Shown here: in pieces, positions 16,513 through 24,158 of the stretch | Layout of the letters: each line of letters starts with the position of its first letter | Numbering within the stretch: position 1 is the stretch's first letter | Source of the DNA: Streptomyces sennicomposti | GTDB lineage: Bacteria > Actinomycetota > Actinomycetes > Streptomycetales > Streptomycetaceae | Assembly: GCF_019890635.1 (NCBI RefSeq) | Contig: NZ_JAIOAB010000053.1 | Coordinates: forward strand, 1 to 50,416 | Length of the DNA: 50,416 nucleotides | Reading direction: 5' to 3' | Notes under the pieces: model-generated | Databases searched by the model: none | Seen by the model: only the letters and a program-made list of their open reading frames with translations | What the model was told of the DNA's origin: nothing | Position numbers and translations under genes: made by a program

Positions 16513-17305
16513 CGGCCGTCCACGGCGGCGGGGCGGCGCCGTCGCTCCACGCCCGCAGGTCCTCGCCGTCGACGCAGACGATGCCGCACTGCGCGGCGTA
16601 CTCGACGGCCGGCGCGGTGAAGTCGCTGGTGGTGACGAAGAGCGCGACGTCGGCCTCGTGCACGGTGTAGCAGGTGCCGCCGAAGCGCTGGAGGTCCTCG
16701 GAGCCGACCCGGTTGGTGGCGCAGTAGCGCTTGCACTGGACGACCACGCGCCGCCCGTCCGGGGCGACGGCCAGCACGTCCGCGCCGAGGTCCCCGGCCC
16801 CGCCCGCGACCTCCACGTCCGTGCAGCCGTCCCGCTCGCACAGCGCCGCCACCGCCTGCTCGAACTCGTCCGGGTCGAGCAGGTCGTAGTCGACCGCCGG
16901 CTCCGCCAGGACCACGGTGTCCTCGGCGAGCGGCGCACTGCGGCCGCCGGGACCGGCCTGGGCCGGCACGACGACGGCCGGGGCCCGCTCGGGCGGCGTC
17001 TCCAGGGCGTCCAGCGCCGTCCGCGTCCCCTCCCGCAGCGCGGCGGCGGCCCGGTGCGCGGTGCGCTGCGCGAGATGCCCGCGGCGGCGCCGGCGGCGTA
17101 CGGCGAGGACGGCGGCGGCTGTGCCGGACAGGCACAGCACGGCGGTCCAGGCCGGGCGCCGTTCGGCGGCGTCGAGCGCCGCGCGGGCGGTGTACGCCCC
17201 GGCGACCAGCAGGATCGCCAGCAGTGCGAAGAACAGCGCGGTGGCCCGCAGGTCGAAGGCGCGCCTGCGGCCGCCGCGGCGTAGGCTGCGTTGGGGCACG
17301 GTCAC
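16475..17305 (-). CDS. Membrane-anchored Mrr-like restriction endonuclease fold protein
   Basis: 276 aa from GTG at 17305, preceded by GAGGAGGGGG. A basic N-terminus is followed by two membrane segments (ATALFFALLAILLVAGAY near 20-40 and TAVLCLSGTAAAVLAV near 55-72) and an Arg-rich stop-transfer. An Mrr_cat/PD-(D/E)xK domain follows at about 150-260. The likely catalytic core is D in GADVLAVAPDG and the QCK of VVVQCKRY, the Gln-x-Lys variant usual in Mrr proteins. Such proteins cleave or bind DNA, and Mrr of E. coli targets methylated DNA. Here anchoring to the membrane with no methylase nearby argues against a classical restriction role. It overlaps the lysR 3' end by 38 bp. Confidence 0.8.
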   Translation of the reverse strand: MTVPQRSLRRGGRRRAFDLRATALFFALLAILLVAGAYTARAALDAAERRPAWTAVLCLSGTAAAVLAVRRRRRRGHLAQRTAHRAAAALREGTRTALDALETPPERAPAVVVPAQAGPGGRSAPLAEDTVVLAEPAVDYDLLDPDEFEQAVAALCERDGCTDVEVAGGAGDLGADVLAVAPDGRRVVVQCKRYCATNRVGSEDLQRFGGTCYTVHEADVALFVTTSDFTAPAVEYAAQCGIVCVDGEDLRAWSDGAAPPPWTAVTPAPPPARPSP

Positions 17306-17603
17306 GACGGCGGGTCCCCCTCCTCGGTGACGGTCGAAGATCACTCCCGCCGTATGCCCGGGATCGCCTGCTTCACCGGCCGGGCGGACATGCCCTTGCC
17401 TGGAGCAATGAAGCGGTCGCGGCGGCGGGCCGCCGCAGGCTGGAGGTCTGATCAAGTCCGCCGGGAGTTCCTGTGAACAGGCCGCCTGAGTGTTTCCGCC
17501 GCGACGACCGTCGCACCGAGCCGGTCCGCACGCCCCCGTCTCCGTCCCGCCCGTGGCCGGCGACGGCGCGCCGGACGGCGGCCGGGCGCGGCCGGAGCGA
17601 GCG

Positions 17604-18779
17604 ATGAGGCGGGCGGCGCCGCACGCGGACGGCAGGCCGCCCGCGGCGGCGGGGATCCCCTCGTCCCGGGTGCCCGCCCCGCCGAAGTGGCTGCGCTGGC
17701 TGCCCTTCCTGTACGTGGCCGGGGTCCTGGCCCTGGAGCCGCTGACCCCGGTGGCCTGGCCGGTCAGCTTCCTGCTCATCGCGCTGCCGCTGGTCGCCGC
17801 CTACGCCTACGGTCCGGTGGCGGTGGCCGCCTTCACCGTGTTCGCCATCGTGTTCGAGGGGGTGCTGGCGGGCACCCCGTGCTGCGCGGGGCGTTCCGTC
17901 GGCTACCTCTGGGACCGCCACTACGTCGCCAACTACGTGTGCACCAGCCTGGTCGGGATCCTCGGCACGATCCTGGCCGTGCACCGGATCCGCCGGGAGC
18001 GCACGCTCGCCACCGTGCGGTCCGTCGCCGAGACCGCGCAGCGGGTTTTACTGCGCCCGGTGCCCCGCCGGCTCGGCCAGGTCTCGGTGGAGACGCTGTA
18101 CCTCTCCGCCGCCGCGGAGGCCCGGATCGGCGGCGACCTGTACGAGGCGGTGCCGACGGCCTACGGCGTACGGCTGCTCGTCGGCGACGTGCGCGGCAAG
18201 GGGCTGGTGGCCGTGGAGACCGCCGCGACGATACTGGGGGCGTTCCGGGAGGCCGCCCACGACGAGCCCGATCTGACCGGTGTGGCGCGCCGCATGGAGC
18301 GGAGCATGAGCCGTCATGCCGCGCAGTTGCCCGGCGGCGAGGCGGCGGAGCGGTTCGTCACGGCGGTGTTCGCGGAGATCCCCGACGACGAGCACATGGT
18401 GCGCATCGTCAACTGCGGTCATCCGCCGCCCCTGCTCATCCACTCCGGCCGGGTCACCGAGCTGCACGCGAGCGCCCCCTCGCCGCCGATCAACCTGGGG
18501 GCGCTGGTCGGCAACGGCTACCACGTGGACGTGGTGTCCTTCCGGCCGGGCGACCAGCTGCTGCTGTACACCGACGGCGTCACCGAGACCCGGGGCCCCG
18601 GCGGGATCTTCTATCCGCTGGCCGAGCGGATGGGGCCGTTGGCGCTGCTGCCGCCGCGCGAGCTGCTGGACCGGCTGCACGAGGACCTGCTCGACTACAG
18701 CGGCGGGCAACTGGACGACGACATCGCCGCGCTCGCCGCGTACCGGATGCCCGGCCGTCCCGGCGAGGACCGGGCCTGA
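17604..18779 (+). CDS. SpoIIE-type PP2C serine phosphatase, membrane-bound
   Basis: 391 aa. The ATG at 17604 has GGAGCGAG upstream; an earlier ATG at 17490 gives an Arg/Pro-rich leader that is less likely. About three to four membrane helices occupy residues 25-130 (WLPFLYVAGVLALEPL, VSFLLIALPLVAAYAY, CTSLVGILGTILAV), then a PP2C/SpoIIE domain to the C-terminus. Metal-binding aspartates are visible in RIGGDLYEA, GDVRGKGL, LLYTDGVTETRG and LDDDIAAL. It should dephosphorylate anti-sigma-factor antagonists in a partner-switching circuit. No sigma or anti-sigma gene is adjacent, so the target is unknown. The 3' end and stop codon are duplicated downstream. Confidence 0.92.
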   Translation: MRRAAPHADGRPPAAAGIPSSRVPAPPKWLRWLPFLYVAGVLALEPLTPVAWPVSFLLIALPLVAAYAYGPVAVAAFTVFAIVFEGVLAGTPCCAGRSVGYLWDRHYVANYVCTSLVGILGTILAVHRIRRERTLATVRSVAETAQRVLLRPVPRRLGQVSVETLYLSAAAEARIGGDLYEAVPTAYGVRLLVGDVRGKGLVAVETAATILGAFREAAHDEPDLTGVARRMERSMSRHAAQLPGGEAAERFVTAVFAEIPDDEHMVRIVNCGHPPPLLIHSGRVTELHASAPSPPINLGALVGNGYHVDVVSFRPGDQLLLYTDGVTETRGPGGIFYPLAERMGPLALLPPRELLDRLHEDLLDYSGGQLDDDIAALAAYRMPGRPGEDRA

Positions 18780-19020
18780 CGGGATCGCCCCGGTGCGGCC
18801 TGGTTCGCGCGTACGGGCCTGACGGGACCGCCCCCGTGCGGCCTGCTTCGCGTACGGCCCTGGTACGGCTCCCGGCGGCCGTACACCCACCGGTCCCGGC
18901 GGTCAGCGGCCCGGTGTCCCGGTGCTCAGCGGTCCGGCGGTCCCGGCGGTCAGCGCCCCGCCCGTGTACGGCGGACCAGCGGCTCGGCGGCGGTGTGCGG
19001 CGGGTCAGCGGTCCGGTGTG
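18772..19020. repeat. Repeats derived from the 3' ends of two convergent genes
   Basis: GGGCCTGACGGGAYCG, which contains the phosphatase stop, recurs as a block of about 42 bp at 18772-18814 and 18815-18855. From 18901 onward the segment GGTCAGCGGTCCGG, which contains the stop codon of the minus-strand oxidoreductase (true copy at 19003), recurs in degenerate form at 18901, 18924, 18948 and 18973. The gap holds no gene. Confidence 0.8.
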
Positions 19021-20633
19021 CGGCGGCCCGTGCGGTCGCGGGCGGCCAGGGCCCGCTGGGCCCGGTGCAGGCCGGGCGGCAGCCGGCGGCGCAGCGCGGC
19101 GCGGGCCGCGTTGGCGCCGGGCGCGCCGTGCACGCCGCCGCCCGGGTGGGCGCCCGCGGAGGCCAGGAAGAGACCGGCGACCGGGGTCTCGGGGCGGCCG
19201 GTGCCGGGGACCGGGCGGAACACGAGCTGCTGGTGGACGGCCGTGGTGCCGCCGTTGATGGCCCCGGTGTCGAGGTTGCGGTCCAGCGACTGGAGGGTGC
19301 CGGGGGCGAGGACGCGCCGGGCGAGGATACGGCCGCGGAAGCCGGGGGCGAACCGTTCGACCTGCCGTTCCATCCGGTCGGCCATGATCTCCTGCTCGCC
19401 GGGGCTCCAGGCGCCGGTCAGGCCCTCCTCGCCCGCGTCGCCGGTGATCTCGCGGGGGACGTGGGTGTAGGCCCAGGCCGATTCCGTGCCGAGCGGCGAG
19501 CGGGTGGCGTCGGCCGTGGTCATCTGGCCGAACACGGTGAAGGGGCGGTCGGGCACCTGGCGCATGGCGATCTGCGCGGTGAAGCGGGTGAGCTCGTCGA
19601 AGCCGTCGGCGAGGTGGACGGTGCCCGCCCCGACAGGGCCCTCGGTGCGCCAGGGCACGGGTCCGTCCAGCGCCCAGTCCACCTTGAAGGTGGCGAAGTC
19701 CCACTGGAAGCGGCGCAGATCGGCCAGGAGCTGGTCGGGCAGCTCGGCCGGGTCCACGAGGCGGCCGTACAGGTCGGGCGCCGAGACGTCGGCGAGGACG
19801 GCGCGCCGGGCGGGCACCAGGGTGCCGCCGGCCGTCCGGACGCCGACGGCCCGCCCGTCGCGCACGACGACCTGGTCGACGCGCTCGCCGCAGCGCAGGA
19901 CGCCGCCGCGGCCACGCAGCCGCCGGGTCAGGGCGGCGGTGAGGGCGCCGGAGCCGCCGACCGGCACGGGGAAGCCGTGGCTCTGGCCGAGCATGGACAT
20001 CAGCCAGCCGAAGCCGCCGCTGCCGGCGGACTCGGGCGCAAGGTCGGCGTGCAGGGCGTTGCCGGCCAGCAGGAGCCGGCCGCCCTCGCCGTGGAACTCC
20101 TCCTCGCCCATGCGGCGCACCGGCAGCAGCATGGTGCGGGCCACCCGCAGCCCGCCGGCCCCGCGCAGCCGGGCGAGCAGCCGGACCCCCGCCCTGACGG
20201 GCGGGAACGGTGCGAACAGGGCGTCCATGAGGTCCCCGCCGAGGCGTTCCCACAGCTCGTGCAGCCGGCGCCAGGCGGCGCCGTCGCCGGCCGCGAAGGC
20301 GTCGAGCGAGGCGGCGGTGATGTCGACGCCGCGGTCCAGGACGGCGCACCGGCCGTCGGTGAGGGGGTGGGCCAGCACGTGCGGGGCGTGGCTCCAGCGC
20401 AGGCCGTGGTCCTGGAGGCGCAGGGCGGCCAGGACGGGCGAGGCGACGGCGAGGGGGTAGAACGAGCTGAACAGGTCGTTGACGTAGTCGGGGTGCACGC
20501 CCCGGTCGTGGCGGACGGCGCCGCCGGGTTCGGGCTGTTCCTCCAGGACCTCCACGCTCCAGCCGGCGTCGGCGAGCAGGTTGGCCGCCACCAGGCCGTT
20601 GGGGCCGGCGCCGATCACCACGGCGTCAGGCAT
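19005..20633 (-). CDS. Phytoene-desaturase-like FAD oxidoreductase
   Basis: 542 aa. An N-terminal FAD-binding Rossmann motif (VIGAGPNGLVAANLLADAG, residues 6-24, then E at the end of strand 2) and a C-terminal FAD segment (GLFLASAGAHPGGGVHGAPG) define the amino-oxidase/CrtI superfamily; it resembles the PYROXD2-like branch more than true carotenoid desaturases. The start overlaps the SRPBCC stop by 8 bp, so it is the third gene of a probable NAD kinase-SRPBCC-oxidoreductase unit. There is no carotenoid gene nearby, so a carotenoid role is not supported. It is cytosolic or membrane-peripheral; the substrate is unknown. Confidence 0.85.
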   Translation of the reverse strand: MPDAVVIGAGPNGLVAANLLADAGWSVEVLEEQPEPGGAVRHDRGVHPDYVNDLFSSFYPLAVASPVLAALRLQDHGLRWSHAPHVLAHPLTDGRCAVLDRGVDITAASLDAFAAGDGAAWRRLHELWERLGGDLMDALFAPFPPVRAGVRLLARLRGAGGLRVARTMLLPVRRMGEEEFHGEGGRLLLAGNALHADLAPESAGSGGFGWLMSMLGQSHGFPVPVGGSGALTAALTRRLRGRGGVLRCGERVDQVVVRDGRAVGVRTAGGTLVPARRAVLADVSAPDLYGRLVDPAELPDQLLADLRRFQWDFATFKVDWALDGPVPWRTEGPVGAGTVHLADGFDELTRFTAQIAMRQVPDRPFTVFGQMTTADATRSPLGTESAWAYTHVPREITGDAGEEGLTGAWSPGEQEIMADRMERQVERFAPGFRGRILARRVLAPGTLQSLDRNLDTGAINGGTTAVHQQLVFRPVPGTGRPETPVAGLFLASAGAHPGGGVHGAPGANAARAALRRRLPPGLHRAQRALAARDRTGRRTPDR

Positions 20634-21129
20634 GTCCGCCTCCCGGCTGCGGCGTACCGGCGCCCTGCCGGGCCCGCTCCTCGCGGCGGCCGCCCTCGGC
20701 GTCGGTCTCGCAGACCTTGGCGAGCCGGGCGAGCATGGCGCGGTGGCGGAGCTGGATCAGCGTCTCCACGGCCATGTTGTGGACCACGCCGCCCGCCCCC
20801 TGGAGGGGGTGCTCGTCCACGATGACCAGGCAGAATTCGCCCCAGGGGCGTACCTCGATGGCGATGCGCGCGGTGCCGAGAACGCCCGCGTGGGCCTCCA
20901 GTTCGAGGAGCGAGCCCTCCTCGCAGTTGCGCACGATGGTCTGGTTGGTGAGCCGTACGGGGCCGAGGCGGACCTGGTACTCGATGGCCGAGTCCAGGTG
21001 CGGCCACTGTCCGCGCACCGGGTGCGACTCGGCGGTGCCGACCACCCATTCGGCGTAGCGGCTGCCGTCGGCCAGAACGGTCCACACCGCCTCGGGGCTG
21101 GTCCTGATCAGCCGGTGACGTACTGCCAC
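20626..21129 (-). CDS. SRPBCC-family (START-like) protein
   Basis: 167 aa from GTG at 21129 with a GGAGG site 6 nt upstream. The fold pattern is clear: an N-terminal strand RHRLIRTSPEAVWTVLADGSRYAEWVVG (key motif VWTVLADG), a WPHLDS / IEYQVRLGP beta segment, then a final helix MAVETLIQLRHRAMLARLAKVCE. These proteins hold a hydrophobic ligand in a deep cavity, and several act as cyclases or lipid carriers. Coupling to the downstream FAD oxidoreductase by overlap suggests it handles that enzyme's lipophilic substrate or product, which is an inference. Confidence 0.85.
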   Translation of the reverse strand: MAVRHRLIRTSPEAVWTVLADGSRYAEWVVGTAESHPVRGQWPHLDSAIEYQVRLGPVRLTNQTIVRNCEEGSLLELEAHAGVLGTARIAIEVRPWGEFCLVIVDEHPLQGAGGVVHNMAVETLIQLRHRAMLARLAKVCETDAEGGRREERARQGAGTPQPGGGHA

Positions 21130-21228
21130 GGGTGCCTCCGCGGGTCGGTGGGGCGCGAGGGGCGATGCGCTTACCAGGCTCTCCGGTCGGCCGGGGGGCT
21201 GCAATTCGTGCCCGGCGCGCGGGCGGGG

Positions 21229-22371
21229 TCAGCGGGCGCGGCCCTCGGTGTGCTCGGGTGCGGCGCGGTCCTCGCCGTGGTCCGGTGCGGCGCGGTCCTC
21301 GCCGTGGTCCGGTGCGCCGTCGGGCGCGGGCGGCAGCGCCAGATGGGCGAGGTCCCCGGGCCTCGGGCTGCTCACCGGCCACAGCGGCGCGGGGGTGCCG
21401 TCGGCGACGGCGGCCGGGGCGTCGGTGAGATTCATGCGCTCGCGCAGCCGGCCGTAGAAGTCCATCGGGCCGAGCCGGGCGGCCCGCAGCCGGCGCGGGG
21501 CGGCGTAGACGCCGATCCAGTCGCCCGGGTCGAGGACGCCGCGCAACTGGCCGTCGATGCTGACGGCGGCCTGGCCGGAGCGGTCGAGCAGGCGCAGGGC
21601 GACGGGTTCGTCGGGGGCGGCCACGACCGAGCGGTTGAACGCCATGTGCGGGGCGACGGGGGTGAACACCAGGGCGTCGGCGCGCGGGGAGACGACGGGG
21701 CCGCCGGCGGCGAAGCTGTAGGCGGTCGAGCCGGTCGGCGTGGCGACGAGCAGCGCGTCGGCGGAGTAGGAGGCGAGCAGCCGGCCGGCGAGGTAGACGC
21801 CGGCCGACACCTGCCGGTCGCGGGCGAGTTTCTCGACGGCGATCTCGTTGAGGGCGGTGACGTTGAGGGCCACGCCCCAGTCGCCGCCGGACTCGCAGTC
21901 GCCGCGCACCCGGGGCGGGGGCAGCATGGGGCGGCGGCCGTAGCGCATCAGTTCCTCGATGCCGGCGGGGATCTCCAGGCGGCGGGAGGCGCGCAGGGTC
22001 AGCAGCATGCGGCTCTCGACCGTGAGCCGGTCCTCCAGTACGGCGTCGAGCGCGGTGCGCACCCGGGTGACGGGGACTTCGGTGAGGAAGCCGACGCGGC
22101 CGAGGTCGACGCCGAGAAGGAGGGCGTCGTTCTCGGCGGCGAGCCGGGCGCCGCGCAGGAAGGTGCCGTCGCCGCCGAGGGTGACGATGAGGTCGGGGTC
22201 GCCGGCGGCCTCGACCTCCGCGCGGGCGTTGCGCCGTCCGCCGTCGTGCCACACGTCGATGTCGGTGCACCGCACGGCGCGCTCGTCGCACCAGGCGTGC
22301 ACGACCCGCTGAGCGGCCTGGGCCTCCGGGCGTCCGCCGTGGACGACCAGGCCGATCCGGCGCACCGTCAC
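21229..22371 (-). CDS. NAD(+)/NADH kinase-like protein
   Basis: 380 aa. It phosphorylates NAD to NADP in the cytosol. GGDGTFLRGA near residue 65 is the catalytic GGDG motif, followed by ALNEIAVEK (NE/D motif) and TPTGSTAYSFAAGGPVVSP, the conserved substrate loop. At 380 aa it is longer than a standard NAD kinase (about 300) because of a C-terminal extension of about 70 residues. That extension ends in tandem 9-residue repeats (PDHGEDRAA twice, then PEHTEGRAR). It is first in a run of three minus-strand genes, 99 bp ahead of the SRPBCC gene. Streptomyces usually has another NAD kinase near recN, so this may be a paralogue. Confidence 0.9.
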   Translation of the reverse strand: MTVRRIGLVVHGGRPEAQAAQRVVHAWCDERAVRCTDIDVWHDGGRRNARAEVEAAGDPDLIVTLGGDGTFLRGARLAAENDALLLGVDLGRVGFLTEVPVTRVRTALDAVLEDRLTVESRMLLTLRASRRLEIPAGIEELMRYGRRPMLPPPRVRGDCESGGDWGVALNVTALNEIAVEKLARDRQVSAGVYLAGRLLASYSADALLVATPTGSTAYSFAAGGPVVSPRADALVFTPVAPHMAFNRSVVAAPDEPVALRLLDRSGQAAVSIDGQLRGVLDPGDWIGVYAAPRRLRAARLGPMDFYGRLRERMNLTDAPAAVADGTPAPLWPVSSPRPGDLAHLALPPAPDGAPDHGEDRAAPDHGEDRAAPEHTEGRAR

Positions 22372-22421
22372 AGCGCCCTCGGGTTCCCCTCACAGCCTCT
22401 TGGAAACATCGAAGAGTGTGC

Positions 22422-22446
22422 GCGTTTTCCTGGGAATCGAGGGCAT
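22422..22446 (+). promoter_or_regulatory. Candidate SigB-like promoter
   Basis: GCGT (22422-22425), 15 bp, then GGGCAT (22441-22446) resembles the Streptomyces stress sigma-factor consensus GNNT-N15-GGGTAY with one mismatch. It ends 25 bp before the small hydrophobic protein gene. The evidence is weak. Confidence 0.3.
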
Positions 22447-22470
22447 TCGGTGGAGCGGAGGTTGATAATC

Positions 22471-22641
22471 ATGGTTCCTTTGCTGCTCGTTCTGCTGCTC
22501 GCCCTGATCCTCTTCGGCGCCGGCTTCGCGCTGAAGATCCTGTGGTGGGTCGCGCTCATCGTGATCGTGCTGTGGCTGCTCGGCTTCATCGTGCGGCCGG
22601 CCGGCGGTGGCGGCCGGAGGGGTCGCTGGTACCGCTGGTGA
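22471..22641 (+). CDS. Small hydrophobic membrane protein
   Basis: 56 aa. The ATG at 22471 has GGAGCGGAGG upstream. Two membrane helices fill residues 2-45 (LLLVLLLALILFGAGFAL and ILWWVALIVIVLWLLGFIV). The tail is short, Gly/Arg-rich and positively charged, ending RWYRW. It matches the pattern of the DUF5670/lmo0937-type stress-linked small hydrophobic proteins found in many actinomycetes. The function is unknown. It is monocistronic, with a clear terminator 51 bp after the stop and a possible SigB-type promoter. Confidence 0.8.
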   Translation: MVPLLLVLLLALILFGAGFALKILWWVALIVIVLWLLGFIVRPAGGGGRRGRWYRW

Positions 22642-22691
22642 CGGCCGCCGCCGGCGGGACGGCGGTCGCCGTCCGCGGCAGTGCCCGTAGA

Positions 22692-22727
22692 CGTACGCCC
22701 GGCTCCGTGCCGGGCGTACGGCGTTTT
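22692..22727 (+). terminator. Rho-independent terminator
   Basis: Perfect 12-bp arms CGTACGCCCGGC (22692-22703) and GCCGGGCGTACG (22709-22720) enclose a 5-nt loop and are followed by GCGTTTT. This is the most canonical terminator in the window. It ends the small hydrophobic gene transcript and insulates the chitinase promoter. Confidence 0.85.
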
Positions 22728-22802
22728 CCGAGGGGGAATCAGGAGGCCGGGCGGACCGGGCAGTTGCCCGGCAAGGCCTGAGTTCAAGGTAAAGGGATCG
22801 CA

Positions 22803-22836
22803 TGGTCTAGTCCAAAGAATCACCTGGTCCAGACCA
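22803..22836 (+). promoter_or_regulatory. Two DasR-type (dre) sites of the chitinase promoter
   Basis: TGGTCTAGTCCA (22803-22814) and TGGTCCAGACCA (22825-22836) are 12-bp near-palindromes, 22 bp start to start, matching the TGGTCTAGACCA core known from Streptomyces chitinase promoters and bound by the GntR-type repressor DasR. TTGACG at 22842-22847 directly after them is a likely -35 element. Expression should be induced by chitin breakdown products. Confidence 0.85.
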
Positions 22837-22909
22837 ATCCATTGACGTGCTCGCAACAGGGTCAGGAAGCTTGGGGCCACTTCCCCACCCCCACCCCTGG
22901 AGGCACGCA

Positions 22910-24139
22910 GTGAGACGTCTTCGCGCATGTCTGGGCGCGGCCGCCGCCGTCGCCGTCGCCGCCGGCACCACCGCCCTGGTCGCCGGCAGCGCCTCGGGCG
23001 CGACCAGCACGGCGGACGCGCTGAGCAACCGCTGGTACGCCGCGGCCCCGTATCTGATGCCGCTCGACAACGACCCGCCGAGCGCGAGCGCCATCATGGA
23101 CGCCACCGGCCTCAAGGCCTTCCAGCTCGCGTTCATCCTCGCGCCCAACGGCGGCGGGTGCTCGCCCACTTGGGACGGCACGGCCGCGGTCTCCTCGGAC
23201 ACCGCCGTGAAGTCGGTGATCGACGCGATCCGCGCCAAGGGCGGCGACGTCTCCGTCTCCATCGGCGGCTACGGCGGCACCAAGCTCGGCCAGGCCTGCT
23301 CGGACGCGGCCTCCACCGCGGCGGCCTACCAGCAGGTCATCACCAAGTACGGCCTGCACGCCATCGACTTCGACCTGGAGGAGCCGGAGTACGAGAACAC
23401 GGCCGCCATCAAGAACGAGATCGGCGCCGCCAGGATCCTCCAGCAGAACAACCCCGGCCTCTACGTCTCCGTCACCACCGCGGGAACCGCCGACGGCACC
23501 GGCTGGTTCGGCAAGCAGATGCTGCTGGAGGCCAAGGCGCAGGGCTTCACCCCGAACAACTTCTCCATCATGCCCTTCGACGGCGGCTTCAACGGGGCGG
23601 CCTCGCAGACCAGCGCGCTGACCAACTTCAACAAGATCCTGCAGTCCACCTTCGGCTGGAGCGAGGCCACCGCCTACGCCCACGAGGGCTTCTCCGGGAT
23701 GAACGGCCGCAGCGACACCGGCGAGATCTTCACCCAGGCCGACTTCCAGACCGTGCTGGACTACGCCACGAGCCACAACATGGACCGCTTCACGTTCTGG
23801 TCGCTCAACCGGGACCGGCAGTGCACCCCGGCCGACAACGGCGGCCGTACGTCGGGCACGTGCTCCAGCGTGGCGCAGAACTCCTGGGACTTCGCCAAGT
23901 ACTCGGTGAAGTTCGCCGGCGTCACCCCGCCCACCACTCCCCCGACCTCCCCGCCGCCCAGCAGCCCCACCCCGCCGCCGAGCACCCAGTGCAAGACGGC
24001 CTGGAGCGCGAGCACCGCGTACACCGGGGGCAGCGAGGTGTCGTACAACGGCCACAACTGGAAGGCCAAGTGGTGGACCCAGAACGAGACGCCCGGCGCC
24101 TCGCAGTGGGGTCCGTGGGAGGACGAGGGCGCCTGCTGA
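22910..24139 (+). CDS. Secreted chitinase, GH18 with C-terminal CBM5/12
   Basis: 409 aa from GTG at 22910, with TGGAGG 7 nt upstream; the ATG at 22847 would sit on the promoter. It hydrolyses chitin outside the cell. The signal peptide ends near SASGA (residues about 1-31). The GH18 catalytic motif is DFDLE at residues 153-157, E157 being the proton donor, and SIGGYGG is the conserved SxGG strand. A Thr/Pro/Ser linker (about 342-362) is followed by a chitin-binding module of the CBM5/12 type with AWSASTAYTGGSEVSYNGHNW and a final W-G-P-W. Control by DasR is inferred from two dre sites. The gene is monocistronic and convergent with recQ, with only 19 bp between stops. Confidence 0.96.
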   Translation: MRRLRACLGAAAAVAVAAGTTALVAGSASGATSTADALSNRWYAAAPYLMPLDNDPPSASAIMDATGLKAFQLAFILAPNGGGCSPTWDGTAAVSSDTAVKSVIDAIRAKGGDVSVSIGGYGGTKLGQACSDAASTAAAYQQVITKYGLHAIDFDLEEPEYENTAAIKNEIGAARILQQNNPGLYVSVTTAGTADGTGWFGKQMLLEAKAQGFTPNNFSIMPFDGGFNGAASQTSALTNFNKILQSTFGWSEATAYAHEGFSGMNGRSDTGEIFTQADFQTVLDYATSHNMDRFTFWSLNRDRQCTPADNGGRTSGTCSSVAQNSWDFAKYSVKFAGVTPPTTPPTSPPPSSPTPPPSTQCKTAWSASTAYTGGSEVSYNGHNWKAKWWTQNETPGASQWGPWEDEGAC

Positions 24140-24158
24140 CGCCCGCGCTCCCTCCCCG

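Noticed and set aside
19005..21129. Carotenoid biosynthesis cluster
   Set aside because: A CrtI-like oxidoreductase is present, but no phytoene synthase, GGPP synthase or cyclase is near, and the protein fits the PYROXD2-like branch better.
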